The notes under the pieces are model-generated. The model searched no databases and was not told the DNA's origin. It saw only the letters and a list, made by a program, of their open reading frames with translations. A stretch of DNA of 64,000 bases from Cryomorpha ignava (GTDB lineage: Bacteria; Bacteroidota; Bacteroidia; Flavobacteriales_D; Cryomorphaceae). The DNA lies in contig NZ_JAAGVY010000021.1 in NCBI RefSeq assembly GCF_010686655.1, positions 1 through 64,000 of the forward strand, read 5' to 3'. Positions 38,225-46,959 of the stretch are shown piece after piece; positions within the stretch are counted from its first letter, which is position 1, and every line of letters starts with the position of its first letter. The translations under genes were made by a program, and so were the position numbers.

Positions 38225-38262
38225 GAAATTAACGCAACAAATTATTAAATCAATTCAAAAAA

Positions 38263-38430
38263 ATGGGAAAAGGAGCAATAATTACCATCCTGGTCATCGT
38301 AGGAATTATAGCAGCCGTTGGGCTTGTAGCAGGTGCAGTACTGCAATTGATGCAAGCAGTAATCGGGTTTGTGGTGTGGGCAGTAGTCATTTTGGCCATC
38401 TATTTTATTATAAAATCAAAAGTGGATTAG
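38263..38430 (+). CDS. Small membrane protein, 55 aa, between A2M and PBP1C
   Basis: ATG 38263 to TAG 38428-38430. The protein begins MGKGAIITILVIVGIIAA, continues through a glycine/alanine-rich hydrophobic stretch and a second hydrophobic helix ('VIGFVVWAVVILAIYFII'), and ends KSKVD. Two transmembrane helices with a short Gln-containing turn are likely, the basic tail facing the cytoplasm. A -7 element lies 38 bases upstream, and the PBP1C gene starts 9 bases after the stop, so the two are probably translated from one message. No family is recognised. It could assist PBP1C or A2M assembly, but position is the only support for that. Confidence 0.75.
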   Translation: MGKGAIITILVIVGIIAAVGLVAGAVLQLMQAVIGFVVWAVVILAIYFIIKSKVD

Positions 38431-38439
38431 TGTAAATTC

Positions 38440-40758
38440 ATGTCCGTTCGCCGCAGAATAAGCATTGCCTTGGCCGCCATTTTTTTGGCAATTGGCATAT
38501 GGTGGTTGTTTTGCCTTCCGGCGAATTTATTTGATAAACCTTTGAGCACCATCGTGCTCGATAGAACCGGACAGTTGATTGGTGCGCGAATTGCCGATGA
38601 TGGACAGTGGCGATTTCCGGAAACGGATACTGTTCCCGTGAAATTTGCAGCCTGCATTACAACTTATGAAGACGGCGGTTTTTACAGTCACCCGGGCATA
38701 AGCCCTGGAGCTATGTTGCGCGCTGCATGGCAGAATGTAAATCGTGGTGGCGTAGTGAGCGGAGCCAGCACAATTACAATGCAGATCATGCGGATGTCGA
38801 GAAGTCCTAAACCCAGATCGATATGGCAAAAACTAATTGAAATCAGCTGGGCAACGCGAGCAGAATGGCGCTATTCTAAAGATGAAATTCTCAATTTATA
38901 TGCATCCAATGCTCCGTTTGGTGGAAATGTAGTAGGCCTTGATGCGGCAGCCTGGCGGTATTTTAATAAGCCTGCTTATGCCCTGTCGTGGTCAGAAAGT
39001 GCCGTGCTTGCTGTATTGCCAAATGCGCCGGGAATGATCTATCCGGGACGAAATCCCGCAGAGCTTTTGCGAAAGCGAAATGGATTACTCAAAGATTTGC
39101 GCGAAAATGAGATTATTAGCGACGAAGATTACAGCCTCGCGCTGCTCGAAGATTTGCCGTCCACTCCCCTTCCACTACCTGAAAATGCACGGCATCTTCT
39201 CGCCACAGCCGCTAAAACAAAAGATGGTCAGCGCATTGAATTGACCATAAAAAGCAGATTGCAAAACGATGCCACAGATATTCTGAATCGGCGACTTGAC
39301 GACCTGCGCAGAAATCACATTAACAATGGGGCTCTCCTGATTTCAGACACAGAAACAGGCGAAATACTCGCTTATGTAGGCAATGGGAAACCTTTTGAAG
39401 ACAATGATGGAACGGCTAATGACATGATTATGACTCCTCGAAGTTCGGGATCTATTCTCAAGCCTTTTCTTTTTGGCGCCATGATAGAAAGCGGCGTTCT
39501 GACACCCCGTCAGCTCGTACCCGATATTCCAACTCAATACTCTGGATTTTCGCCAAAAAACTACGATGAATCGTATAGCGGCGCAGTGCCTGCTGAAGAA
39601 GCACTCGCCAGGTCGCTTAATATTCCTGCGGTGAGAATGCTGCGCGATTATGGTATTCCAAATTTTCATAAAACGCTGAATGAAATTGGATTTACGACAA
39701 TTACTAAAAGCCCTGGGCATTACGGATTAAGTTTGATATTGGGTGGTGCAGAAGTTACCCTCTGGGATTTGGTAAACGCATACCGGATGATGGGAAATAC
39801 GTTAAACCGATATCCATCGCACCCGCCTTTTATTTCTATTGGCTACAGCCTAAACCAGCGAGATACATTGCCAAAATATTCTATAGATGCCGGTGCCTGC
39901 TATTCCACTGCCGACGCGATGGCTATGGTAACCCGACCGGATGAACGTGCAAGCTGGGAAGTTTTTGGCGGATCTGAAAAAATAGCCTGGAAAACTGGGA
40001 CAAGCTATGGTTTTAGAGATGCTTGGGCGGTGGGCATTACTGCCAAATACACGGTAGGCGTTTGGGTGGGAAATGCCAGTGGTGAAGGCCGTCCGGGGAT
40101 TACGGGGCTGAATGCTGCCGCACCTGTAATGTTCGATATTTTTAACATCCTTCCAGATACACGGTGGTTTATGCAACCCACAGCTGAATTTGCTCTGGCC
40201 AATATGTGCGCGCGCAGTGGAATGCGTGCATCTAATATTTGTGCTGATATACGGAGCGAGCAAATACCAAAAACTTGTCTTGAAACTCCGGCGTGCAACT
40301 ATTGCGAATGGGTACACGTAGATGAAAATGAAGAATATAGAGTAAATACTGATTGCTATCCCCAGTCTAAAATTCATACGAAATCATGGTTTTTGCTGCC
40401 TCCGCTCGAAGCCTGGTATTATCAGCGATACAATGCAGATTACACGAGATTGCCAGACTGGAAGGCGGATTGCAATCCCCAAAAATCTGGAAATGTGATG
40501 CGTATGATTTACCCACGTGAAGAATCGAGTGTATTCATTCCGAGAGAATTAGGCGGTGAAAAAGAAAAAATTGTGTTAAAAGCAGCACATACGCGGCCAA
40601 ATGCCGTAATTTACTGGCATATAAATGATGAATATATTGGAGTGACTTCAGGTTTTCATCAAATGGAGATACAGGTGCCTACCGGTTCATATCGCCTGCT
40701 GATGGTAGATAATACCGGAGAAACGCTAATTACAAACATTAAAGTAGAGACCAAGTAG
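38440..40758 (+). CDS. pbpC: Penicillin-binding protein 1C (bifunctional glycosyltransferase/transpeptidase)
   Basis: The 772-aa class A PBP has an N-terminal membrane anchor (residues 8-27). The GT51 domain has the catalytic Glu77 in 'TYEDGGFYSHPGI' and 'GASTITMQIMRM', the PBP1C form of the usual STITQQ motif. The transpeptidase domain has Ser338-Ile-Leu-Lys341, Ser392-Leu-Asn394 and Lys518-Thr-Gly. The C-terminal 100 residues ('IYWHINDEYIGVTSGFHQMEIQVPTGSYRLLMV') match the BiPBP_C domain specific to PBP1C. It polymerises lipid II at the outer face of the inner membrane. Linkage with A2M is the conserved arrangement. Its TAG stop codon is the first triplet of a dispersed repeat. Confidence 0.95.
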   Translation: MSVRRRISIALAAIFLAIGIWWLFCLPANLFDKPLSTIVLDRTGQLIGARIADDGQWRFPETDTVPVKFAACITTYEDGGFYSHPGISPGAMLRAAWQNVNRGGVVSGASTITMQIMRMSRSPKPRSIWQKLIEISWATRAEWRYSKDEILNLYASNAPFGGNVVGLDAAAWRYFNKPAYALSWSESAVLAVLPNAPGMIYPGRNPAELLRKRNGLLKDLRENEIISDEDYSLALLEDLPSTPLPLPENARHLLATAAKTKDGQRIELTIKSRLQNDATDILNRRLDDLRRNHINNGALLISDTETGEILAYVGNGKPFEDNDGTANDMIMTPRSSGSILKPFLFGAMIESGVLTPRQLVPDIPTQYSGFSPKNYDESYSGAVPAEEALARSLNIPAVRMLRDYGIPNFHKTLNEIGFTTITKSPGHYGLSLILGGAEVTLWDLVNAYRMMGNTLNRYPSHPPFISIGYSLNQRDTLPKYSIDAGACYSTADAMAMVTRPDERASWEVFGGSEKIAWKTGTSYGFRDAWAVGITAKYTVGVWVGNASGEGRPGITGLNAAAPVMFDIFNILPDTRWFMQPTAEFALANMCARSGMRASNICADIRSEQIPKTCLETPACNYCEWVHVDENEEYRVNTDCYPQSKIHTKSWFLLPPLEAWYYQRYNADYTRLPDWKADCNPQKSGNVMRMIYPREESSVFIPRELGGEKEKIVLKAAHTRPNAVIYWHINDEYIGVTSGFHQMEIQVPTGSYRLLMVDNTGETLITNIKVETK

Positions 40759-40925
40759 TGTCTGTCCATAAAGTCCAATAGCTGCGTTACGCTCGCCGCT
40801 TGAAATCCTCATTTACAAGAGTAAACTGCGGTTTCAAGCGACTTCGCAAGCCTTGCAACCACAGGGCGCCCGTATGGGCTCTTGAACTTTTTGAACCAGA
40901 CACGCGAGTGAACTAAGCCTAGCGA
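40756..40925 (+). repeat. Dispersed repeat family, copy C, supplies the pbpC stop codon
   Basis: Begins TAGTGTCTGTCCATAAAGTC, the same end as copies A and B at 16934-17384. It shares with copy A an almost identical 28-base block around GGGCGCCCGTATGGGC (40865-40880). The right end (CCAGACACGCGAG) is degenerate. The first three bases are the pbpC stop codon, and the element ends about 40 bases before the SanA-like gene. Confidence 0.75.
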
Positions 40926-40965
40926 TCTCATGACCGCAGGGAATAATTGACAAACTCTAAGAAGA

Positions 40966-41616
40966 TTGAAAAAAAAGATTGGGAAAATACTGAAATTCGT
41001 GTTGCTGCCGCTATTTATTGCCGGCCTGATGCTTATTTTGATTTCGAATAAACTGGTGAGCAATGAATCTAAAGATTGTTATACATCAGTCACAGAAATT
41101 CCCGAAAGCGATGTTGCTCTTTTACTTGGCACTGCAAAATACCGTAAAAATGGCGGTAGGAATCTTTATTATCGATACCGAATGGAGGCCGCCGTAAAAT
41201 TGTTTAAAGCCGGAAAGGTAAAAGCGATTATTTGCAGTGGCGACAATGCCACAAGATACTACGATGAGCCAAGCACAATGAAGGCCGACCTGGTAAAAAT
41301 GGGCGTTCCGGCATCGCTCATTTACCTCGACTTCGCAGGTTTTCGCACGCTCGATTCAGTGGTGCGATCTAAAGAAATATTTTCGCAAACAAGTATAACG
41401 GTTGTCTCGCAATCCTTTCACAATGAGCGCGCTTTGTACATTGCCTACCACAAGGGTATTAAGGCTATCGGCTTTAATGCCCAGGATGTAACGCGATCTT
41501 ATGGTCTCAAAACACAAGCTCGCGAGTTTCTGGCGCGTGTAAAGACCATATTAGATATCCATTTTCTAAACACAGAACCCAAGTTTTTGGGTGAAAAAAT
41601 CCGAATTAATTTTTAA
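40966..41616 (+). CDS. SanA/YdcF-like DUF218 membrane protein
   Basis: The 216-aa protein has an N-terminal basic segment and one transmembrane helix ('FVLLPLFIAGLMLILI'), then a DUF218 domain: 'DVALLLGTAKYRKNGGRNLYYRYRMEAAVKLFKAGKVKAIICSGDN', 'PSTMKADLVKMGVPASLIYLDFAGFRTLDSVVRSKEIF' and 'TVVSQSFHNERALYIAYHKGI'. This matches the SanA branch (E. coli SanA affects vancomycin exclusion at high temperature). The enzymatic role of DUF218 is unsettled; nucleotide- or polysaccharide-related envelope function is assumed. The start is TTG at 40966 (KKKIGKILKF follows); no nearby in-frame ATG fits. The repeat element immediately upstream may have replaced the original start region. Confidence 0.85.
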   Translation: MKKKIGKILKFVLLPLFIAGLMLILISNKLVSNESKDCYTSVTEIPESDVALLLGTAKYRKNGGRNLYYRYRMEAAVKLFKAGKVKAIICSGDNATRYYDEPSTMKADLVKMGVPASLIYLDFAGFRTLDSVVRSKEIFSQTSITVVSQSFHNERALYIAYHKGIKAIGFNAQDVTRSYGLKTQAREFLARVKTILDIHFLNTEPKFLGEKIRINF

Positions 41617-41829
41617 GTTTTAACGAGGTGATCGCTGAGTAAGTAACGGATTGTGGTGATAGAACTTTTTAGTGTTTTATACGTGACAATGAGTCAGCTC
41701 ATGAAACCAATCTGTAGCGCGCTGGCTTAAAGGTCACTAAATGGTAGATGCATATTTCTAATCATCAATGGCCTTGGTTTAAGATATTTTAACCATCTTT
41801 CGCCTCCTGAATTTAGAACAAGATTTAAT

Positions 41830-44340
41830 ATGATTAAATGGATAACGATAATACTCGCTCTTAGTTTTTCTTATCAATTGAAAGCTGAACATATAACCGG
41901 TGGCGATTTTAGTATACAGCATGTAGACGGAAATACTTTTGAAGGCCTGCTCACACTTTACCGCGACTGCAATTCGAGTGGAGCAGAACTGGATCAGAAT
42001 GTGATAATAACGGTAAGGGACTTGCTGACCGACGAACACTTCACCGATCTGGATTTTACTTTTATCGGTTTTACAGACTATGAAGCAGAACTTGGGAATT
42101 CTTGCTTTGTACCGGATATCTGCCTGCAAGTGGGTAATTATTCCGCTGTTTTTACTTTACCCGACAATCCAAATGGATACTACCTAACAAAAGAGCGTTG
42201 CTGTAGAAACAATGCATCAAATAATCTTGCCGGATTTAATTTAGGTTTTGTTTTCACCGTAGATGTGCCCGATCCTGCTCTTGAAAATTCAAGTCCCCTT
42301 TTTAATCCTTTTCCCACCGACGCCTATTTTTGCATTAATGGAAATAACTTTATTGATTTTGGTGCATTCGATGCAGATGACGATTCGCTTGTTTACAGTT
42401 TAACTGAACCTCTTAGAGGTTCTACCGATGACTTTAATGCCAACCCAGCTATAGCTTCTGCCAAGCCTTTTGCGCAGGTTCCATGGGCTGCCGGCTTCTC
42501 TACCGACAATCAGGTAGGAGGTGCCGTGCCAATGACTATAAATCCGGTAACCGGACTAGTAACTGCTCAGCCTACCCAACTTGGTATATTTACTGTAGCC
42601 GTAAAAGTTGAAGAATACCGCGATGGTATAAAAATCGGAGAAATTCGACGCGAGTTACAGCTGGCCAGCACAATCTGCGCAATGGATATGCCATCCGAAA
42701 TAACCACACCAAACAATGATACGATTTTCGATGTTTATGCCAATACGGTGTTTTGTATAGACATTACAGCAACCGATCCTAATTTGGGAGATACTTTGTT
42801 TCTGGAAGCCGGCGGCGAACTTTTTGATGGCAGCGTTGAACCTGGCGCATTATTCCCTCCTGTAGATAGTTTTTCTACTGTAACCGGTGAGTTTTGCTGG
42901 TCGCCAATCTGCACGAATGTGCAAGATGAGCCTTATTTGGTAACCTTTACAGCCTTTAGCCGAGGCTGTGCCAATGAAGTGCTCGTTACTACCCAAGACA
43001 TTTACATCAATGTAATTCTCGCAGTAGATGAACCTACCCAATTAGCGCAGCCTTCTACGCCAAATGGGCCGGGAGCAGCGATTATCGATCTTTACGACCC
43101 ATCTACCCATTGTTTTGATTTTCAATTCATTGATCCAAACATAGCGGATTCACTTAACGTGATAGCCAGTTCAGATCTGTTTTTACGCGATGAGGTAACG
43201 ATAGAGCCTTTTGGCAATGATCAGGGTCAAATATCTCTGCCATTTTGCTGGGATGTGGCTTGCGCCGATGTGCGCGACGAACCATATTTCGTAGATTTTC
43301 AGGTAGTAGCCACCAACTGCGAAGTGAATGATACAACCACTTTTTCGGTGCCGATTTTTGTTATCGTTCAAGACGATGAACCGACGGTTTTTGCACAGCC
43401 GGCACAGCAAATTTATTTTGAATTTTATTCAGCCAGTTCACTCTCAATTCCTATTATAGTAACCGATGCTAATTATTTCGATACCTTAAATGTTACTGCA
43501 TCTTCACCTATTTTCTCCCTTCCGCGAAGTGCGGCTACCATATCTGATAGTCTTTTCGGAAATTCAATCGTGCAAGGCCAGATAGATTGGACGCCGAGCT
43601 GCAGGGATGTACGCCCGGAGCCTTACGTAATTACATTTCAGGCTACTGCCAATAGCTGTAAAACTGCGAAGGTTGTAGACTATACGGTTGAAATATTCCT
43701 TACACTGCCCCCAGAAAATTCGGCGTCAATAAGCATGCCTTCTGATGGTGCATATTATGAATATTACATTGGCGATGAGCCCGTTGATATTGACGTTTTA
43801 GGTTCTGACCCTGATCCGTATGACACCCTCTTGCTCCAATATGCGGGATCGGTAAACAGTGCTTTACAGACTTCTCCAACATTTGAAACACAGGGAATTA
43901 CTGAGACCTCAGTTGGAAAATTCACCTGGGCTCCAGCTTGCGCTGATGTTTTAGACACACCGTATGAAGTTGTTTTCGCTCTCTTGTCCTCAAGTTGCCA
44001 GAAATTGAATGCAGTTTCAGTATCGGTAAATATTCTGGTTACAACACCTACAAAAGGAATTATCGAACCCATTGCAAATATTATTACGCCAAATGGTGAT
44101 GGACGAAACGACATGTGGACAATCGAGAATAAGGATGATCCATGCTTGCTAGGTTTCAAAGCAATGGTTTGGGATCGCTGGGGCAAGGAAGTCTTTACGA
44201 CTCAAGACCCTGCCTTTGTGTGGCCGGGAACTTATGGGAATGACAGCGAAGCAAAAACAGGTACCTATTTCCAGACGATCGAATTCATTTACAAAGAAAC
44301 GAAGGAATCCTTTACGGGGACTATTGAGGTGATGAAATAG
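41830..44340 (+). CDS. Secreted repeat protein with gliding motility-associated (CHU_C) C-terminal domain
   Basis: The 836-aa protein has a signal peptide (MIKWITIILALSFSYQLKAEH). An N-terminal domain of about 260 residues opens 'ITGGDFSIQHVDGNTFEGLLTLYRDCN' and contains 'LTKERCCRNNASNNL', a form I remember from several Bacteroidota CHU_C proteins. Four repeats of about 115 residues follow, each with 'TDPNxxDTLxxxA' and the signature WxPxCxDVxxEPYxVxFxAxxxxC. The CHU_C domain runs from 'ITPNGDGRNDMWTIEN' to the end (FTGTIEVMK). It is a predicted T9SS-exported surface protein. Unlike the protein at 13706-16630, it has no PorP/SprF neighbour in the window. The TAG stop starts a triple short repeat. 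Confidence 0.9.
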   Translation: MIKWITIILALSFSYQLKAEHITGGDFSIQHVDGNTFEGLLTLYRDCNSSGAELDQNVIITVRDLLTDEHFTDLDFTFIGFTDYEAELGNSCFVPDICLQVGNYSAVFTLPDNPNGYYLTKERCCRNNASNNLAGFNLGFVFTVDVPDPALENSSPLFNPFPTDAYFCINGNNFIDFGAFDADDDSLVYSLTEPLRGSTDDFNANPAIASAKPFAQVPWAAGFSTDNQVGGAVPMTINPVTGLVTAQPTQLGIFTVAVKVEEYRDGIKIGEIRRELQLASTICAMDMPSEITTPNNDTIFDVYANTVFCIDITATDPNLGDTLFLEAGGELFDGSVEPGALFPPVDSFSTVTGEFCWSPICTNVQDEPYLVTFTAFSRGCANEVLVTTQDIYINVILAVDEPTQLAQPSTPNGPGAAIIDLYDPSTHCFDFQFIDPNIADSLNVIASSDLFLRDEVTIEPFGNDQGQISLPFCWDVACADVRDEPYFVDFQVVATNCEVNDTTTFSVPIFVIVQDDEPTVFAQPAQQIYFEFYSASSLSIPIIVTDANYFDTLNVTASSPIFSLPRSAATISDSLFGNSIVQGQIDWTPSCRDVRPEPYVITFQATANSCKTAKVVDYTVEIFLTLPPENSASISMPSDGAYYEYYIGDEPVDIDVLGSDPDPYDTLLLQYAGSVNSALQTSPTFETQGITETSVGKFTWAPACADVLDTPYEVVFALLSSSCQKLNAVSVSVNILVTTPTKGIIEPIANIITPNGDGRNDMWTIENKDDPCLLGFKAMVWDRWGKEVFTTQDPAFVWPGTYGNDSEAKTGTYFQTIEFIYKETKESFTGTIEVMK

Positions 44341-44378
44341 TCGCGAGTCAGTTAGTCGCGAGTCTCTAGTCGCGAGTC
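44338..44378 (+). repeat. TAGTCGCGAGTC repeated three times from the stop codon on
   Basis: The 12-mer TAGTCGCGAGTC occurs at 44338-44349, 44353-44364 and 44367-44378, spaced 15 and 14 bases. The first TAG is the stop codon of the CHU_C gene. This is another case of a repeat whose first triplet is the stop. Confidence 0.85.
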
Positions 44379-44707
44379 TCGAGAATGAGTCGCAAAGCTT
44401 GGCCGTTATTGGGTGCTTTATCAGAAGTTTGCTCCACCGATTGCTTGGGTAGATAAACTTTAGACTTGAAAGTTTCTAGACTTACGACCAATGGGAGTCT
44501 GCACACTGAGTGATTCCTTAGGGGTTGATGAGCGGTAGGCTATCATAGCGAGGTTTACCCCGTACTTTTGGTGTGTTCTCTTTACTGAAAGGACTCCGTA
44601 CGGATGACCGTAGCGAATAAATGTAGCAGCGATATGAAGGCTGCATTTACCGAAATCGTAAACCAAATCTAAACATAAAATAAATATGCAAAATTAAAAC
44701 ATATCAA
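44379..44707. other. Gene-free region
   Basis: No convincing gene. It contains GACCAATGGGAG (44486-44497), which matches repeats at 12121 and 52911 with one mismatch. The last 60 bases are very AT-rich and lead into the promoter of the lipoprotein gene. Confidence 0.4.
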
Positions 44708-44715
44708 TATCTTTG
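44708..44715 (+). promoter_or_regulatory. -7 element of the lipoprotein/beta-barrel operon
   Basis: TATCTTTG matches TAnnTTTG, ending 22 bases before the ATG at 44738 and preceded by very AT-rich DNA. Confidence 0.6.
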
Positions 44716-44737
44716 CCGAAATCTAACTAAAAACCTT

Positions 44738-45664
44738 ATGAAAAAAGTAACTTTCTCTGCAGTAGCAGCATTAATGCTAGCTTTTGCATTTACGTCATGT
44801 GAGAAGTATGACGTTTCTGAACCACTTGAATTATCATCGCTACGCACCGTAACCATTAAAGGTGATATGTATGCTCAATTAGACAAAACAAACAGCAATC
44901 TAGAAATGGCGCCAGCGGATTTAAAAGTAACCGTAGCTATTCCGCTTTCAGATTATAATCCGAACAATTCCTCTGGTGGAAAGCACTTTGTAACAACCCA
45001 AACTGATGAGAATGGTAAATTCTCAATTCAAGTGCCTGTTGTATCGAGCGGAATTAATGCCAGAATTTCTTTTGAAAGCTTCACCGCTACAGTTCTTGAA
45101 GAAATTGGACTAACTGAAGTTTCTGAAAACACATCTCATTTCGAGCTTGCAGATAAAACTATTTCTGGTTTGGGATCAGGTAATTCTCAAGAGCTTATTG
45201 ATTTAGGATCTTTAGAATACATGGTTACTTCTACAGATCCCAATGCAGGAAGTTTTACACCTTCAACATCTATCACCTATGCAGGTAATCTTACTTACGA
45301 AATTAAGCTTAGAGAAGGTGTGAATCAACCGGATACCTTAATCTACGCACCAATTCCTGAAGGAACAAATCTACTTGTTACTATAGTTTCTTTAAATGAG
45401 TTTGGAGATAAAGAGTTCCAGCAAACCAAAACTGTAACTACAACTGCTAACGGAAATTATCAAATAGATGTGCCACTGGTTCAAAATGGAACTGCTTCCA
45501 TAGAGGTGAGTAGTACAGAAATCCTTCAATTCGAAAATGAAATTCTTGATGAGAACTATTTGTACATCTATAATTTGAACATTGTTGATAATCTGTACTT
45601 TATTAATTACACAAATAAAGATTATCAATATTCGCAGGACACCTTTCTACAAGAGGTAGAATAA
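44738..45664 (+). CDS. Lipoprotein of unknown function with two beta-sandwich modules
   Basis: The 308-aa protein has a signal peptide with lipobox-like 'AFTSC' (Cys21). Two similar halves follow, each with a strand pattern reminiscent of carboxypeptidase-regulatory/transthyretin-like domains: 'TVTIKGDMYAQLD...TDENGKFSIQVPVVSSGINARISFESF' and 'SITYAGNLTYEIKL...TTANGNYQIDVPLVQNGTASIEVSSTE'. The halves probably arose by duplication. It is periplasmic or surface exposed by lipid anchor. The next gene, a beta-barrel, starts 37 bases downstream and ends at a strong terminator, so the two form an operon and may act as a pair. No closer family is recognised. Confidence 0.85.
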   Translation: MKKVTFSAVAALMLAFAFTSCEKYDVSEPLELSSLRTVTIKGDMYAQLDKTNSNLEMAPADLKVTVAIPLSDYNPNNSSGGKHFVTTQTDENGKFSIQVPVVSSGINARISFESFTATVLEEIGLTEVSENTSHFELADKTISGLGSGNSQELIDLGSLEYMVTSTDPNAGSFTPSTSITYAGNLTYEIKLREGVNQPDTLIYAPIPEGTNLLVTIVSLNEFGDKEFQQTKTVTTTANGNYQIDVPLVQNGTASIEVSSTEILQFENEILDENYLYIYNLNIVDNLYFINYTNKDYQYSQDTFLQEVE

Positions 45665-45701
45665 TTAACTTTTTTGTACTAAAATATAAATAATATAAAA
45701 G

Positions 45702-46577
45702 ATGAAAAAGTTTATAATAATAAGTGTGTCTCTTTTCCTGGCGTCACCAATGGTATTTGGTCAGGACGACAAAACAGATTATTCGCAGTTGTTTCCCGAA
45801 GCAGGCGATTTTTCTTTAGGCTTAGATATGTCTAATGTCATTCAATTTATTGGAAATAGCTTTAGCGCTAATGGCGAGTCTAACTTTCCTAACAATAGCT
45901 TGGTTGAGCCGTCAACGACCTCTGTATCAGTGCGCCCTACGATATATGGGAGATATTTCTTAACAGATGATATGGCGATTAGGCTACGTCTCGGACTTGG
46001 CGTAAACAATACAACTTCACGTGTTTTTGTATATGATGATGTTGCCAATATGGACAATCCATTAAATGACGACCCATTAACTTACGATAAGACAGTTGAT
46101 GAATATAAACAAAGGAACAGTCAGGTTGAGCTAGGAATAGGATTAGAGCGAAGAAAGAACTTGTGGAGAATGCAAGGCTATGGTGGAGCTGAAGTTTTTG
46201 GAGCATTTATCTACAATAGTTCATCATATACTTATGGCAATGCCATGAGCGCAACTAACCAAACTCCAACGACTTATAACTTTGTGACCGACATGGTTCA
46301 AAATCCAACGCATAGAACTTTGGAAACCACTGGCGGGAATGTAATTCGCTATGGTGGAGGTCTTTACGCCGGAGCCGATTTCTTTATTACTAAAAATATT
46401 TCGATGGGTGTAGAATATAATCTTTTCTTCTTTGGAAGTTTTACTACCGAGGAGACTGGAATTATTGAAACATATAAATTAGACCAGGTGTATTCAGGTG
46501 AAACAAAATTAACGCCTACGAATACGGGCTTTCAAACAGCGCAACTTGGAACATTTAACATCAATATATATTTCTAA
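45702..46577 (+). CDS. Outer membrane beta-barrel protein
   Basis: The 291-aa protein has a signal peptide (MKKFIIISVSLFLASPMVFGQ). Alternating amphipathic strands include 'RPTIYGRYFLTDDMAIRLRLGLGVNN', 'NSQVELGIGLERRKNLWRMQGYGGAEVFGAFIY', 'IRYGGGLYAGADFFITKNISMGVEYNLFFFGSF' and the terminal 'AQLGTFNINIYF' ending in Phe, a hallmark of outer membrane barrels. About eight to ten strands are likely. It is co-transcribed with the lipoprotein and followed by a rho-independent terminator. Function is unknown; porin-like or structural roles are possible. Confidence 0.85.
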   Translation: MKKFIIISVSLFLASPMVFGQDDKTDYSQLFPEAGDFSLGLDMSNVIQFIGNSFSANGESNFPNNSLVEPSTTSVSVRPTIYGRYFLTDDMAIRLRLGLGVNNTTSRVFVYDDVANMDNPLNDDPLTYDKTVDEYKQRNSQVELGIGLERRKNLWRMQGYGGAEVFGAFIYNSSSYTYGNAMSATNQTPTTYNFVTDMVQNPTHRTLETTGGNVIRYGGGLYAGADFFITKNISMGVEYNLFFFGSFTTEETGIIETYKLDQVYSGETKLTPTNTGFQTAQLGTFNINIYF

Positions 46578-46605
46578 GAAGAATAAAAAGTAGTAATAAT
46601 TTCTT

Positions 46606-46637
46606 GAGGCTGTTCATTTGAACAGCCTCTTTTTTTA
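46606..46637 (+). terminator. Rho-independent terminator of the lipoprotein/beta-barrel operon
   Basis: Perfect 10-bp stem GAGGCTGTTC / GAACAGCCTC with loop ATTT (46606-46629), followed by eight T. It lies 28 bases after the stop codon. Confidence 0.92.
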
Positions 46638-46666
46638 CTCTATTTCACAACAAAAAAGGAATTCCT

Positions 46667-46855
46667 TTAGGCACTTTGTAAATTACTTACTCGATTGTTA
46701 ACGGTCTTAAACAAAACCCTCATGATACCCGTGCAAAAACTCACTCTATCCGCAATCTCATAATCAGAACAACCCAAATATAAACTCACAAGCCAACAGC
46801 ATTGATTCATAAACCGCTTTTGTTGTAACACCATCTTACAAACTAAATACAACAT
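46667..46855 (-). pseudogene. Possible LuxR-type helix-turn-helix fragment, 62 aa
   Basis: The frame from ATG 46855 to TAA 46667 contains 'GCSDYEIADRVSFCTGIMRV' and continues LFKTVNNRVSNLQSA. The spacing fits a LuxR/FixJ HTH exactly (GxSxxEIAxxLxxSxxTVxxHxxxIxxKL), but several conserved positions are changed: Ser to Cys, Thr to Ile, Val to Met and His to Leu. A stop codon lies directly upstream, so no receiver or sensor part remains. It is either a degraded regulator end or a very divergent stand-alone HTH protein. The rest of 46638-46959 holds nothing else. Confidence 0.35.
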
Positions 46856-46959
46856 GGCTTATGATGCCGGGCAAGCAACTCGGTTATATCGCTTCGCTTC
46901 GTAAGTTGCGCTGCTGCGGAATACGTAATGCAGTTATTATGAAGCGTGTCATATCAATA

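Noticed and set aside
38214..38435. 73-codon plus-strand frame overlapping the microprotein
   Set aside because: It is in another frame, has a non-ATG start and an unlikely composition; the 55-codon frame at 38263 with two clear membrane helices is preferred.
39850..40377. 175-codon minus-strand frame opposite pbpC
   Set aside because: Antisense to the conserved transpeptidase region; its composition follows from the sense codons and no family is recognised.
43764..44186. 140-codon minus-strand frame opposite the CHU_C gene
   Set aside because: Covers the conserved CHU_C domain on the other strand; no independent signals.
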